A stretch of DNA of 64,000 bases from Camarhynchus parvulus (taxonomy: Eukaryota > Chordata > Aves > Passeriformes > Thraupidae), in contig NC_044585.1 in the NCBI RefSeq assembly GCF_901933205.1, forward strand, positions 4,278,001 through 4,342,000, in the 5' to 3' direction. Of this stretch, positions 1 to 14,100 are shown piece by piece. The stretch's first letter is position 1; every line of letters starts with the position of its first letter. A model generated the notes under the pieces. The model made no database searches. It saw nothing but the letters and a program-made list of their open reading frames with translations, and was not told where the DNA came from. The position numbers were made by a program, and so were the translations under genes.

Positions 1-2151
1 TCCTGTGTATGTCCTTTCCAGAGGGGTTAATTTTTGCAAAAGAGCTGCTTCAGGGTTAAAGGTGATTTTGGCATCTTTGTCAAGGTTAAAGGTGATTTTG
101 GCATCTTTGGGCAGGGTCCAGTGTGTTGGTGTTTAGGTTAATGCTACAAACCATTGCTGCTTGGATCACAGTGTGTTTTGATCCTCGTAAATGTTATATA
201 TTCTGTAATGTAAAGTCCAGGTTCTGATGAAAATATGCTCCTCCTGTAGCTATTAAGCATCAAATGTGAAAAGGTTTTGCTCTCAGGCTGCAGTTTGAGG
301 GAGTCTGTCTTTTTGGGACGCGTCCCCAGGGAAAGCTTGGTAAATAATAACATTTAAGAACTTTTTAGAGCTTGCAATATAACGCTTCTGATTTTTGCAT
401 ATGGCTGTCATCTCTTAGTTAAAAAGCAGACAAACCAGAAGGCTGCCATTCCAGCTCCCTGGATAAATAAAAACTCCATCATTCAGGTTTTTTTTTTTCA
501 AGAGCTGTGCTAAATCAAGGGGTGTGGGGGAGGAACCGGCCTCATTCAAACATTTGTCCAGATTTTGAGTGGTATTTTAAGGGTGTGGGGGAAGCAAGGA
601 AGAGAAACAGGCTTCGTGCTGCAGAATGCTCAGCAACCTGAGTGTGCAATCTGGAAGGTCTTCACAAACTCCAGAGAAATGTTATCTTAATTTGATTTGG
701 GGGTGGAAGAGGCAGCTGTGGCTGTGCACTGGTGAAGGGGCTCTGATTTCTTCCCACTCCCTGCCTCTGCCAGGAGCACATGGTGCCATTTCTCTTGGCG
801 GGTGCAGAGTTTTTGGCATGGGCTCCCTCTCCACTCCAGAGGGTGTTCTGGAGAGACTGAATCAGTAATTCATCCAGGATTATTTTGTCACAGCAAATCT
901 TCAGCAGACTGTCATGAGAGGGGAAGAGAACCTCGTGGTGCTTTTTGCCCACTCTCAGATAACAACTTTGAACACAGAGGGAACGAGCTGCCACACCACA
1001 GCTCCTGTGCTCAAAAAAAAAGGGGGAAATCAGCACTGCTGTGCTGGCAGGCTCAATTTTACATGTACCCACTTTGGGAACATGAGGCACTGGAGGAGGG
1101 AAGTCTCTTCTGAGAGCAGGAACAGCCATGTGATGTGGGAAATGTTTGAAACTCTGAAGAACTGAGAGTGTGGCTAGCTCCACCACAGGCCCTAAGCAGG
1201 TGTCACTGCTGGGGGTTCTTTGCTCAGCATTCTTTGTCAAAGGTAAAATAAAACCCCCAGTCCCAGAAGAAGAAACCAAGTGACATTCCCTTTTTGTGCA
1301 ATAATTGTCTTCTTCTTAGTTTTCATCTGGCTTAATAGCACTGAGGCTGCAGAATGCAAAAATTACTTTGGAGTTTACATACATGCCCTGTATAACTCTC
1401 CTTTGGGAAGGGCACTGTGTATGTGTAGCTCTGCTTGGGACTTGCTTTTTTTGCAATTGAATTGTTTTGGGTTTTTTTAAACAAAACCTTTATTTACAAA
1501 ATCTGTTTAACACATTCAGTATGGCATTGTTCTGTAGTTCTTTGCTGGTGAGAAGGACAGGCACTCAGAAATGTCAGAATTAATGTGTGGAGTGTGAACA
1601 GAAAATTCATCTTGTGGTTTGTTTGCATCAGAGGGGTGTCAGTACTTAGCACCTCAGAGTGTTGATGTGTTATTTAGTGAAGTGCTGGGAGAAATGGGGC
1701 TTTCTGCTCAAAGTACTGACAGCTTCTCTCCTCACATTGGTGCCCCGTGGCAGGGGCAGTGCTGTGGCCATCCTTCCATGGCCTCTGCTCCAGGGACATG
1801 TGCAAAAGCTTCCTGCTCCTTCAGCAATCCCTCCTCACTGGGCTGGCCATCCTGGGAGGCTGGTGGCTGTTACCTGCCTGCTTGTAGATTGTGATGCTGA
1901 TAGCAAGCTCCAGGCATGACAGCACACACCCCTGAGCCAGGAGAGCTGCTTGCTGTACTGAGTAGGAAGCTGTCTCTTCTGATGATCTTCCGGGAGCATC
2001 CCCGCGTGCAAGTGCTGCGTTTGAGTGTCTCTTTAAAGCTCCTACCTGCCAAGAGTCAATTTGTCAGTGTGCAGCTGCCACTTTCCCAGCTGCTGTGGCT
2101 GCCTGTGATCCCAGAGGCTGCTGATGGCTGATCCCTGTTTTTCTGCTGCAG
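1..2151 (+). other. TPCN1: TPCN1 intron upstream of the first visible exon
   Basis: No coding exon can be supported here. The missing TPCN1 N-terminus, expected to be an acidic segment starting with Met-Ala, was looked for and not found. The exon at 2152 begins with the last two bases of a split codon, so an upstream coding exon must exist outside the window. The open frames in this stretch have no family resemblance. Confidence 0.7.
54..109 (+). repeat. Short tandem duplication (30-bp period)
   Basis: A 26-base segment (ggttaaaggtgattttggca, then tctttg) occurs at 54-79 and again at 84-109 without mismatch. It lies in intronic DNA and looks like a recent local duplication. Confidence 0.85.
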
Positions 2152-5100
2152 ATGGAGGCAGCTATGACGTGGTCAGCGATGCCTCCAGCCCCGCGGCCAG
2201 GGAGTGCTGTGCCCAGCAGAGCTCTGCCCGCCACAACTGGGAGATGAACTACCAAGAGGCAGCCATCTACCTCCAGGTGAGCCCTGCTGGGTGGGGGGAC
2301 AGTGCTCTGCAGGAGCTATGCTGGTTCTTGGCCATGGGAAACAAACAGCTTCTGTTCTGAGGCTGAAAATTCAGTGCCTTGCCAAGGATGCTGCTTCGGG
2401 AGTGGGGCAGTGCTGGGGGCACCTCCAGGTAGGCTTTGGGAGTCATTTGGGGCAACCAACAACAAAATCCACATCCTTTCCCAAGGACTGTGCTGGCTGG
2501 GGGTTCAGCATGTGCACAGTTCTGCCACCTTGGCATGGAGGTTTCTGTAGCTGGTCACAGATTGTCATTTCTGCAGTCACTCCAGGGGGAATGGTCAGTG
2601 CTCTCCTGTTCTGGAAGTGCAGGTCCCAATCCTGCCTAGGCCATGGGGTGAGTGGGTGGAGGCCCAATTAGTGTCAGTCAAGTCCTGCCGGTCATGTGAG
2701 GCACGAGGGAAAGCAGAGGTCTTGATTTCTACAGGATTCAAGGATGCTGGGGTTAGGATCAGCCCAGGAGTGAAATTTATATTTGAAACAATGAAGAATC
2801 AAACCCCCCCCATGCTTCAGTTACCAGAAACACCATCCTTACTGCAGCAAAAGGTTTGCTTTTTTAAGTTGCTGTGCATCTGGTGTGAGGAATTAGCCAC
2901 CAAAACTGAGCTTCTCCCAGAGCTGTCCAGTCTGAAGTGGTTGCTGGTTCCATTACTGTCTGTCCTTCCTTCTCTTCGTTCCCTTTCAAAGTTCTGGGGT
3001 GCTTTGGACCCAGCTGGGTTTTTTTTTTGTTTAAGCCACTGCAAGGTGACAGAAACCATTTGTTCCTCTGTGCTCTGACCCCACAGGACTGAGAAATCTC
3101 ACTTCTCAGATATTTTAAGCTAGTGTATTTAAACTAGACCTTGACAACATTTGAACTCCATGGTGTGCTGGAGCAGCCCTGACAATGGCAGGGTGGCTCC
3201 AGCCTCCATCCCAGGCTTTTGTTTAAACTCCTGATTATTGGAGCAGCTCTGCAAAGGGTCATTGAGCTGTGCAGCTCTGATGGTAATGGGCACAGCAGGC
3301 CTGGCCCTTCAGATGGAGATGATTGCTGCTGCTGCCTTCACCGATGGCCACGGTGACACTGTCCTTGAAATGAGGTAGAATCTCTTCAACAGAGTTTTGT
3401 GAGCAGTGGCTGCAGGCAAGTGTTGGGTCTGGATAAGAGGGCTTTGCTGTCCAGGCACGTTTGGAATTGCTTGGCTCCCAGGAGGCAGGATTTAGGCTGT
3501 TTGTCATTCCACAAGTGTGTCCTGCCAGGGTGGATGGGAAGGACCCTGCTGATCCCAGCCTGGGCTCTGTGCAGGGCTGGCTCTGTCCTGCTCCAGCCCA
3601 GCTCTCTGACCCAGCAGTGTTTGTTCTGAAACCCAGTGTGAGCTGGAGTCAGTGAGACACATTGGGAACCCTCTCCTGAGTGAGTCTGGAGAATGCTTCA
3701 CTTCCTAAGGGAGAGTTCCCTGACCTTGTTATCCTTTTGCAATCACAGCTATTCTGCTTTCATAGTAATAGCTTGGCTGTCCTTGCAGTAATTGCCTGCC
3801 TGGAAGATGTTAATTTAAATAAAACCTCACCACTTCTTGTGCATCTCTGTGGCCCTGCTGGGGAAAAGTGGTCCCTTATGACAGTTCCCAAGAGGCAGCA
3901 AGTTTCCTGTGAGTGACAAAGCTCCCTTGCCAGAACTGTTGACTCTAGAAAAAGAAGAATCTGTTGGGTGGTTCTGATGAAAACCCTCTAAATCTCCCCA
4001 GACTAAGTTTCATCCTAGGGGTAAAAATAATCATGATGTAGCTGTTTGAAAATGAGTTGTAGGCAAAGTGTTAAGATGGAGTATCTGACCTTTTAATGTT
4101 AATTAAGCTTTCTAGTTAAGAGAGAGTGACAAATCAGCATAGAGACTTGTTTATTTTGCATGGAGTCTGTCTTACATTCCTGAAGCAGAAAACACTGTGT
4201 GTGCTCCAATGTTTTCTCCCAGACATTTTGCAAGGCCAAGATAAGGAGGAACAACTGTCAGCCAGGTGCCCTGGGGCTTATCTGGGTGTTTTCATGTTCT
4301 GTCCTGGAGAAGTTTAATCAAATAAGTCTGTAAACATGTGGAAGTAGTTGCAAGTAAATGAAGTGCTGTGTTTGTGTTGGGATATTGGCTGAAGTTTCTT
4401 TGCCTGCCTTTACAAACTCTCCCAGCTCTCTGCCTCATTGTGAAAAGGCTCAGGGGTTTCTGAAGCAGGAGTTTGTGGATATTAAAGAGTTTCATTACTG
4501 AAATGTGGTTATGAGCAGAAGGGGATGTCCCGTGTGTGTAGAGTCCATTCCTCAATAAACACATCAACAACAGGCTGTAAATGGGAATAGTCTGTTGGGA
4601 ATTGTATCTAATCCCTGTAAAAATCTGCATTCTTCACTCTTTTATAGTCCCAAGAGTCACTGATGCTGTTCCCTTCTTTATTCTTGCTGCCCTAGGAAGG
4701 AGAAAATAATGACAAGTTCTTCACTCACCCCAAAAATGCCAAAGCACTCGCTGCCTACCTCTTTGCACACAACCACCTTTTCTACCTGATGGAGCTGAGC
4801 ACGGCCCTGCTGCTGCTGCTGCTGTCCCTGTGCGAGGCCCCAGCGGTCCCCATGCTCCGCCTGGGCATCTTTGTGAGTACTGGCCCTAAATGGCAGAGCC
4901 TGCTTGCTCTGCAGCCTGGGGAAGAGGAAAATGATGGCCAAACAGAGAGGAAGGAGGAGGCAGTAAGAGGAAAAAAAATCCACCTGGTTTGTTCTGTAAA
5001 TGGTTGACAGCAGACAGGCCAGACAGCAAAACTTCCTTTTTCCATCTGATCTAGGCAGACCACAATGAAAGTGATACTCATTTAGTGTTATCAATTTGTG

Positions 5101-8100
5101 CAGTTCTTCATTTGGTAACAGAAATAGGTGGGTTTTTCCTTTTTCGTGAGATAACTCGGCAGTCTGTGGGCTTTGATGGGGTGGTTTCAAAGCTGTTGTC
5201 AGGGCTGGTGCCATTACCCCAGCACCACCAGTGGTTCCTAGAACACAGATCAGGACCTTCCTTGTGATTGTCCAGAATTCTAATTCAAGGAAAAACCCTT
5301 CTCTGTATAAACTTTCCCTGCCCAGAAACTCTCCTTCTTGTGTTCCACTAAAAAATTACAGTCTCCATCTTTTTTCAAAGTGTTTCTGCTCCAGTTGTTG
5401 ATGTCTTGGTCTTTTGTTTCAAATGTATCAATAACTTTTTTCCTGTGTTGCTCAAGCCCAGAAGGGACATGGATTTCAGGAAATTCTGGCCTGGTACTGC
5501 TTAGAGAAAAACTGCACAGGCTTTAATAAAAGCACAGAGCAGTAGATATAGAAATGTTGAAAAACACTGCTGTGTTAGCTGTAAAAAAGTGGCTTGGGGT
5601 TTTCCTGCATGCCACAAGGCAATGCTCAGACTGCTGTCAAACCCAGCTGCTCCTTGGAAAAGGAGGGGCAGGAGTGTGGCCTCTGCTGTGCTGCTGTTCT
5701 CACCAAGCTGTGCTGCACAGGTCCACGCTACCCTGGAGCTGTTCGCGTTAATCGTGGTCGTCTTTGAGCTCTCCATGAAGATGAGGTGGCTGGGCTTCCA
5801 AACCTTTATCAGGCACAAAAGGACTATGGTCAAGGTGAGTTATCTGCTTGATTGTCAGGGTTTCTCCTTTAGCACCTCCAAGAATCAAAGATCCAGGTGC
5901 AATCTTGGCCTGCAATGCAGCAGGGCGGTGTAGCTGCTGTGTCCCAGCTGCTGGATGATTCATGTGAGATCCCTCAGCTCTCAGAATCTCTGTTGCTCAC
6001 AGTGACTCTAAGATGTGTTAGAAAGTCTAAGAAGGAGTCAGAACTCTTCTGGTCTCGTTCTCAAGGTTGTGTATTGTATCTTACCTATAAAATTCTTTCT
6101 CCAACCCGCCAAGGTCCATTCAGCAGGTCAGACAGAGGCACACTAACACCCTCAGGGTGGTGGTGTCTTTTTATACTAAAAACTACATGTACATTATTTA
6201 CCATAACTTCCCAATACCTATCACCTATGTTAGACAGTGAGCTTCTACTCTATACCAATCCAAAAGTGCCAGCATCACCTGGAACATGGAGGCCAAGAAG
6301 AAGAAGGAAAAAGGACAAAGCACGCCCAAATTCCTCCATCTTGGGACCCTGAGCCCCCATTCTAAAAACCTCAAAAATCTATTTTTTCACCCCGTGACAA
6401 ACTAACTGTTATTCTACTTAAACTCTCTTGACTTGTAATTCTTCATATAAAGGTGGTAATTTGCTCCATGGGTCAAGATCAAAGGCACAGGGGTCTTGGG
6501 CTCTGTGCCAAGGTCTCTGAGCCTCCCCGGCAGGGGCTCGAGTCCTCCAGGGCAGCCAGAGGAATTTCCTGGGTTCTGACACTCGGGGACACCTCCCATC
6601 CTTCAAATGTGCAGATGAACAGGTGGTGAGGCAGAGCTTTGCCTGTGATCCCCCCTTTCTTGCAGACGTGTGTGCTGTTGGTGCAGTTCATCGAGGCCAT
6701 CGTGGTGCTGGTGCGCCAGACCTCGCACGTGCGCATCACGCGCGCCCTGCGCTGCATCTTCCTCGTGGACTGCCGCTACTGTGGGGCTGTCAGAAGGTGA
6801 TGCTGGGCTCTGCCCTCACTCCTGGGGCTGGGCTGGAGGGAAAGCACTCAGATCCTGGAGTTGGGCGTGGGTCTTGGGTCTTCGAAGAGACAGGAGCTGT
6901 TGTTGGCTGTTGTAAGGTTGTTTATTGTGTGAAAACATCAGTCTCAAAGAGTTCAGAGTATTGAGGTCTGTGCTAAAGCTTCCTGGCATAGAGTCCTGAT
7001 GTTCTGAGCAGCAGCTAGCAGCTACTATCCCCTTTTTCCTTCTTCCCCTTTGCACCCCAATACAGGGGGATTTTATTCATAAATCATCCAATCAGCTAAA
7101 AACACGATTCTAAAACATTCTTCCTATCTGAGCTTGATTCTAATGTGTGAAAGTAGTGTCGGTTCTTGCCCAAAATCTACACATGTAGTTCTGTCTGTTC
7201 TATCCAGAAATGCAAGCAGTGTTCTGCTGTTTTCATTATGTCTGGCACTAAGTTAATTTTGTGAAAGATAACACTACTGAACTTTAAACTAGGCTTTATG
7301 GCTTTTACTAGTTAACACAGTTTCTTAGGGCGCTTAAAATATATTTCTACTTAAAACTAAAGCTTGCGCTTTTACTTCATGTCTGTGTGGCTTAATATAT
7401 TTCATTTTCTCTAAAGGTTCCAATTTAATCCCTGCATTCCTTTCTCTCTCTGAGGGACTCAGAGAGGCTTCTATTTCATGCATTCCAACAAAATCCTGCA
7501 AGCATCCCAGGAAAGTCAGTGTCTTTCACTGGCATTTGTGTTGGAGATGGTTGCACTGTGAGCTAAGTGTGGATGTGCTGGTGGTGCACAGGGCTTGGGT
7601 GTATAAACCAGCTCAGAGAGACCAGCACAGGGTGTGGCTGCACTGGCTCTGCTCCTGGGCTTGCCTGGAAACTGCATAGTGAATCAGGGCTGATCTTCAG
7701 TCTGCAGAAGGGGAGTTGACAACATGACATTAGTGTTGTTTGCAGTACCTGAGAGCTGACTGAAAAGGACAGATGGGTAGCTTGGAAATTATCCTAATTT
7801 AGCAAGCTTTCTACTTTTAATCCTTGGAGGGAGTGGGAAGAAAGCCCTCAAGTGTGGGGGGGGTGGTGGTGGTGGGTTTTTTTCTTTCCCCTGACAACCT
7901 GGAGGAGTAAATGTGCAAATTTTAATTTATTAATGTTTTCTCTTATTTTTTCAGAAATCTGCGACAGATCTTCCAGTCCCTCCCACCATTTATTGACATC
8001 CTTCTCCTCCTGCTTTTCTTCATGGTGATTTTTGCTATTCTGGGTGAGTTGTATTCATGGGTGGAGAAGTGATGCTCTTAACCAGTGATTGTCCAAAAGC

Positions 8101-11100
8101 AACATGAGCAGCCTGGATGAATATAAAGCTGATCAAATCCAAAGTGTTGCCAGGATCTTCCATTTATCCCATTTCATCTGCAGTCAGGAAGGCAGAGTTA
8201 AAACATCAAAAAAATCTGACAGCTGGGTATTTAATTTTGAGACAAAAGCCCTTTTGACCTCTTCCAGAGCACAGTCAGTGGTGTATGTTTTCAAGCTCTG
8301 CTTCCACCAGCTCTTCCTCAGTGTTAACACTTTATTCTGCATCCCCACAAATGCATGTGTCTGGAGTGTACCTGCTACAGCCCAAACCATCCCCAGAAAG
8401 TTTATTTTCCAAAAGGAGGAGTGAAATGCCAATGACATCTATTGGCAAATCTCTGTGGAGAAAGTCTTCCCGACACTCCCATCCTCAGGGTGTCAGAGAG
8501 GATTTGCTGTTAGTGGGACCTTCCCTTTGGGAACTGCTCCACTGCTCGGCATTGAACTGACTTTATTTTTGTTTGTTCTTTCTCCTTTCTTTCCTCCTCT
8601 ATTTCTCTGCTGCCTCTTTAGGTTTTTACTTGTTTTCTCCTAACCACTCGGATCCAGTGAGTATCTTGATTTTTTCATTAAGAATTCAACATTACAGTGC
8701 AGTCATAGTTTATTAAACCATGTGAGACCAAACACAGGCTGCTCCAGGCAGTGTCACCCTGCTCTACCCTCTGTGGGGAGGAAGACTGTGGAAGGAACTT
8801 CCTCCAAGACAGGATGTCCCAAAGGGAACATTCTCAAAGTTGTTCCTTGTTCTTGGTGCCTTCATTCAGCCAAAAGAGCCACCTGCCACTGTCCCCAGGG
8901 GAGGAGGTGTCTGAGGCAAAGCTCAGCCACTTCCACTGCTGTGGTCAGAGTCCAGGAGCCATTGGTTCCTGCTGCTGCCCAGGAAAAAGTGCTTATAAAA
9001 ATGTGCTTTTGGTTTAACTCTTCACACACCATTTCTCAGGGAACTTTAAAAATGCTGAAGCACTTTTCCCTAGGGAGGGCATCAGGGAACTGTGGAAGTG
9101 CCTGTATCCAGAGGGGTGGGGGGAACTGGTTGTTTCTTTGAACAAAATGTCCCTGTGAGTTCCTGCTTGCATTTTGTCATGGGAATTTTTTCTTTCAGTA
9201 CTTCAATACCTTAGAGAACAGCCTGGTGAATCTCTTTGTGCTTTTGACCACTTCAAAGTAAGTTCATGCTCTTCTATCTCAGTCTTTCCCTTTGTCCCAA
9301 AGGAGTCTGGCAGAGCCAAGAGTTTATCTGCAGAAATGCTCTGTCTCCAAATCTGTGACCCCTTTCCTCTGCTTGAGAGAGAGAGAGATGTCCAGGGTCA
9401 GCCTGCATGGGAAGAGCTGCTATTCCATTTTACTTTAGGACACTGTGACCTCAGCTGCAGAGTTATCTCTAAGGACTCAGATGTCTTCATCACTGTGAGG
9501 GCAGTAAGGGGGAAACAGCTTTGTTAGGCCTTGGTTCAGGAAGGGAAAATGTGTTTGTGCTCCTTTGTCAGCCAACAGCTCTCTGTTGAGAAGTAACTTC
9601 CCATTCCTGTGCTGCACTTCACCTGTCTGCTAGGAAATTGGGATAACAGCAGTGAGTAAATATTGATCTGCTGTCAGGGAGAGCCCTGGGGATTAGGAAA
9701 TTAGCAAAGGATGGAAGAAATCTGAGGTGGTAACACCTGCACCAGGGCTGTACTGCTGTTGTTAAGTACCAAAGCATAGCCCTTAACCACACCACAAATC
9801 CCATTTGGTGTTTGGGGCGTGTGAGGAATGTGCTTGCCACATTTATTATTATTCTGAGTTTTGTACAAATGTGCAGATCTTTAGATGTGAGTTCGTACAC
9901 ACACACCCCCCTGCCCTCCCTGTGCCTGTTGCCTGTGCTGTGTGCCATGAGGATTTTGGGGTTCACCCTTGTGTCCTTTGGGATGCAGTTTCCCTGATGT
10001 GATGATGCCGTCCTACGCCCGCAACCCCTGGTCCTGTGTCTTCTTCATCGTGTACCTCTCCATCGAGCTCTACTTCATCATGAACTTGGTGAGTGCCCAG
10101 GGGAGCACTTCCCTTCCCTCTGCCTGCTTTTGGAGCTCATTGCTCAGCAGAGTCTTCCCCATTCCCAGAACTGCTCTGCAATCATCTCAGACCCTTTGGC
10201 AGAACACTTCTAGAGGTGGCAGCTTGGCTACAGATAGAACTCTTTTAATGTCTAACCACGAGGAATTGAACTAAATCACAGAAAACCAAATTATATGAGC
10301 ATCTTTCAACTACTCTGCCATTAATATCGTGCTTGGAGTGACATACTCGGTTGCATGAAATTTATTATCCTTCTCTGTCTTAATTATTTATCATAAAATG
10401 GCATTTTATTATCTGGACTTGCCCGAAATACTTTGTAAATCAGTTTGAAGGGGATGGAATTACTCAGGATGGCAGGGCTGCAGTGCTGATCACTGCAGAG
10501 TGAGAGCATGGCTGCCCAGGGGAGGATGTGAGTGCTGGAAAAGGCCTTGCCAAAGGAGCTGAGGAATTCTGCAGCCCAAGGTGAGGGATTTGATGCTTGT
10601 GGTTGGATTTCACTGCCTCCCCACATGGAGGGTTGGCTTTGCTCTGTGTTAGCCAAAGCTCCCAGGAAGGGTGGATCCAGAGAGCAGCCCTCAAACCCTG
10701 CTTTCCAGGAACAGATCAGGGCATTTTAATCTTTTGATATGGTTTTCTGCTGGCATTTTTGTACCTCTTAAATCCCATTAGCAGGTATTGAGAGGCCAGA
10801 AATATCTGGACCTCCTCCAAAAAGTGGATCAGAGCTTGGGGATCCCTTTGTGGGCTCCCTGGTGCCAGCAAGCCCTCACCAACTCCATCAGCATCTGCTG
10901 TGCCTCCCTGAAACCCTGCAGAGTATAAAGGTCAAAACAGCACTTTTTGGGTTTTTTTTCCTGTCTTCTCAGCTTCTGGCTGTTGTGTTTGACACTTTCA
11001 ATGACATTGAGAAGAGGAAGTTCAAGTCCCTGCTGCTGCACAAGCGCACGGCCATCCAGCACGCGTACCGGCTGCTGGTCACCAAACAGGTACAGCTGGG

Positions 11101-14100
11101 CCAGCAGCACCCTGGGCTGGCTGCTGACCTCCAAAACACGGGCTTTTTTCTCTGTTCATTGTGATCAGGCTCACCATGGGCTGGTGGTTTTTTCTTTCAT
11201 TCACGTTCACCTCTGTTAGTGGAGAAAAAGCAGAGTGCTCTGAATTTCAGCCCTGCGTGAGGTTATGGCTTGGTAAAATGAGGGAGGTTTGTTCTGGAGT
11301 GTATGTGATCATTGATTTCTCTCTGAATCAGTCTGGGTCACTTGAGGACTTGTTTGGCTTACCAGGCATCACTACTGAGAGGAGGGATGGGTCATACAAT
11401 TGAAAATATAATCCATTCTCTACATCCTGCACAAGTGAGCAGTGCAGAAACAGAAGGAATTCACCTACAAACAGCTTTTAACAGGGACAAGCACTGTGGG
11501 GAGAAAGTTGAGTTCTTGCTTAACTTGTTGGAGCAGCAAGAGAAATAAGACCCAAAAATAACTAACCCGCTTCTAGTAGATTAGTTCATGTTTAGTGCAC
11601 ATAGCTGATGGTCTTTAAAAAGTGCCATGATGGGATCTGTTAGGCTGCCTGCTAATTTTCCAAGAAGAGGGGTTGAACTCTGCTTGGGGTGTCTGGTTGG
11701 ACAATTTTCAGGTGATGGGGCAGCAGGGAACAGTTCTGCATTTGCTGGAGGGACCCATTGCCAGAAAGGCTTTCTGATCTCTGTGCCCGGGGATGAGCTT
11801 GGTGTGTTAAAGTAATAGCTCATAGTGCTTTGGGGGCTCAGTTATAACGTATGAAATCCTGCTTAAAACAAATCCAGAGTGAGAATTAAAAGCTCTGTTC
11901 ATTCCTGCCTGCTGCTGCTGCTTCTGACAGCGTTCCTTTGTTGCCAGAGGCCATCTGGAATTTCCTTCAAGCACTTCGAAGGGCTGCTGCGGTTCTACAA
12001 GCCTCGGATGTGTGCCAGGGAGAGGTATCTCACCTTCAAAGCACTGAACCAGAGCAATACCCCTTTAGTCAGGTAGGATGGTCCTGCTGCTGTGTCACTC
12101 ACATATTTGATGAGAATCCTTTCGCTAGGATTTTTCTCCTGAGAAGCTGAGAAGCCTCAGAAAACAAGTGTAAACAATAACTATCTGATGGCTGTGGAAT
12201 GTGGTCTGGAGGTGGTTCACCAACAGGTGCATCTTTGATTGCGCTCATGTGGATTGTTTTTACTTGATGACCAATCATGGTCCAGCTGTGTCGAGGCTCT
12301 GGCCTGTCAGAGATTTTATTATCATTCTTTTCTAGCCTTCTGATGTCTCCTTTCTCTTTCTCTAGTATAGTTTTAGTGTAGTATTTTTAATATAATATAT
12401 ATCATAAAATAATAAATCAGCCTTCTGAAACATGGAGTCAAGATTCTCATCCCTTCCCTCGTCCTGGGGATCCTCAAACACCACCAGCACACTGCTGCAC
12501 CCAGAGCAGGGAGCTTGCTGCACTCCCTGCAGCTGGGCTGTGCTTTGGAGAGGATGGCTGGGTTTATGGAGGGATTTTCTGGCAAGCAGGGAGCTGGGAG
12601 GGGTGAGTACCCTCAGAGCTGAGGTGCTGGAGTTCCTGCGTGCCCTCTTGTGGATACAGCACTGCTGGCACTCCCAGGCAGGAGCTGCTTCCCTCTCCCC
12701 TGGCAGAGCAGAGGCAGGAGCTGGGGAGCAGCACTGGAGCCTGCCTGGAGCATTTCCTCACTCACTGCAGCCTCACAGGCTTAACAAGTTTTTGCTTTTT
12801 TCCAGCAGCTGGCTGTCCCCCCCAGGGCTTTGTTAATTAAAATTTGGTTCTGTTGGTGCTTTCAGGGCTGCCATCCTCTGTGTTATGAGGCAGAGAATTG
12901 CCATTCTGGTGGGGGTGGGTGCAGCTAACGCCAGCCAGCAAGGGAGTAGAGGGAATTAGAGCAGGAGACCTGCTCTTCCTTTTCCTTTGTTCCAGCCACA
13001 GACAGGTTCCAAGTGACTCTCCTATGAAACTGGTGCTGATGCTTCTCCTTGAAGTCAAGTGCCACGGAGAAGTATTGAAAATGGCCCAGGGAGAAAGACT
13101 GAGTTGTGAAATTTAGGCACCAATGTCATCAGTAAGAGTCAGAGAAGTTCAGCATCCTCACTTCCAGACACATAAAAGCTGTTACAGGCCTGACCCTGGG
13201 CACCTAGACAGGCACTCATGTTCTATGAGTTTCTTTGCTTTCATGTCCTTTTTCAAACTTCATTTTTACCTTGAAAAGAAAATGTGCAGAGATGTTAGAA
13301 AAGGACTGTAGGAGTAATTAAGCCAGTCCAAGACTTCTTCATGAAGAGCAGTGCAATCTCCATCCCTTGGAGCTGGCTTCTAAGCCTCAGGTCTTTCCTC
13401 TCGCTGGAGTTCAGCAGAGTCAGAGTTTCCCTTGAGGGCTGAAGCATTACAGAAAGGAGATTCTGGCTATTGTCAATCAGGAACCTTTGGCCAGGCTGGG
13501 AGGAGGTCACTCCTGAGCCCTGTCAGCTGCTGGGCAGTTCTGATAAGGAGTTAATGACTCCCAGGGACTCTCCACTGGTGATGTCTGACAGGGACAATTA
13601 AGGATCTGCTCACCCTCAAGGCTCTGATCAGATGTTTCTTTCTGTTTTGCAGTCTAAAGGATTTTTACAATTTCTATGAAGTTGTTGGCTTAAAATGGAA
13701 GGTAAGAGTTTGTTGGGTGGAGAGGAAGAAAACCATGTGTGGGAGGGAGAGAAAAGGAGTGCTTAGAGAGGAGCTGGATGAGAAACAAAGGCAATCTGAG
13801 AGAAGCACTGCTGGGGATAGGGTGGGTCTCCATCCCTGCCCTGTTTTTTTGCCTGGGTGAGGCTCTGGCTGCTGCTGACTGTGGCTGTTCTGCTTCCAGG
13901 CCAAGCGGAACCGCGAGCACTGGTTCGATGACCTGCCACGGACTGCCTTCCTTATCTTCAAAGGTAACTCACTCTTTTCATGGCAGCTTGGGCTCAGCTG
14001 GCAGGAAGAGCATTCTGTACAAAGACAGGACACTCTGAAGGGACTTTCTCTTGTGTCCCTGGCAAACACCTGAGGAAAGGCATTCTAACCAACTCCATGT

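Noticed and set aside
662..1279. 205-codon minus-strand open frame in TPCN1 intron 1
   Set aside because: No conserved motif, antisense to an intron, and composition like its non-coding surroundings.
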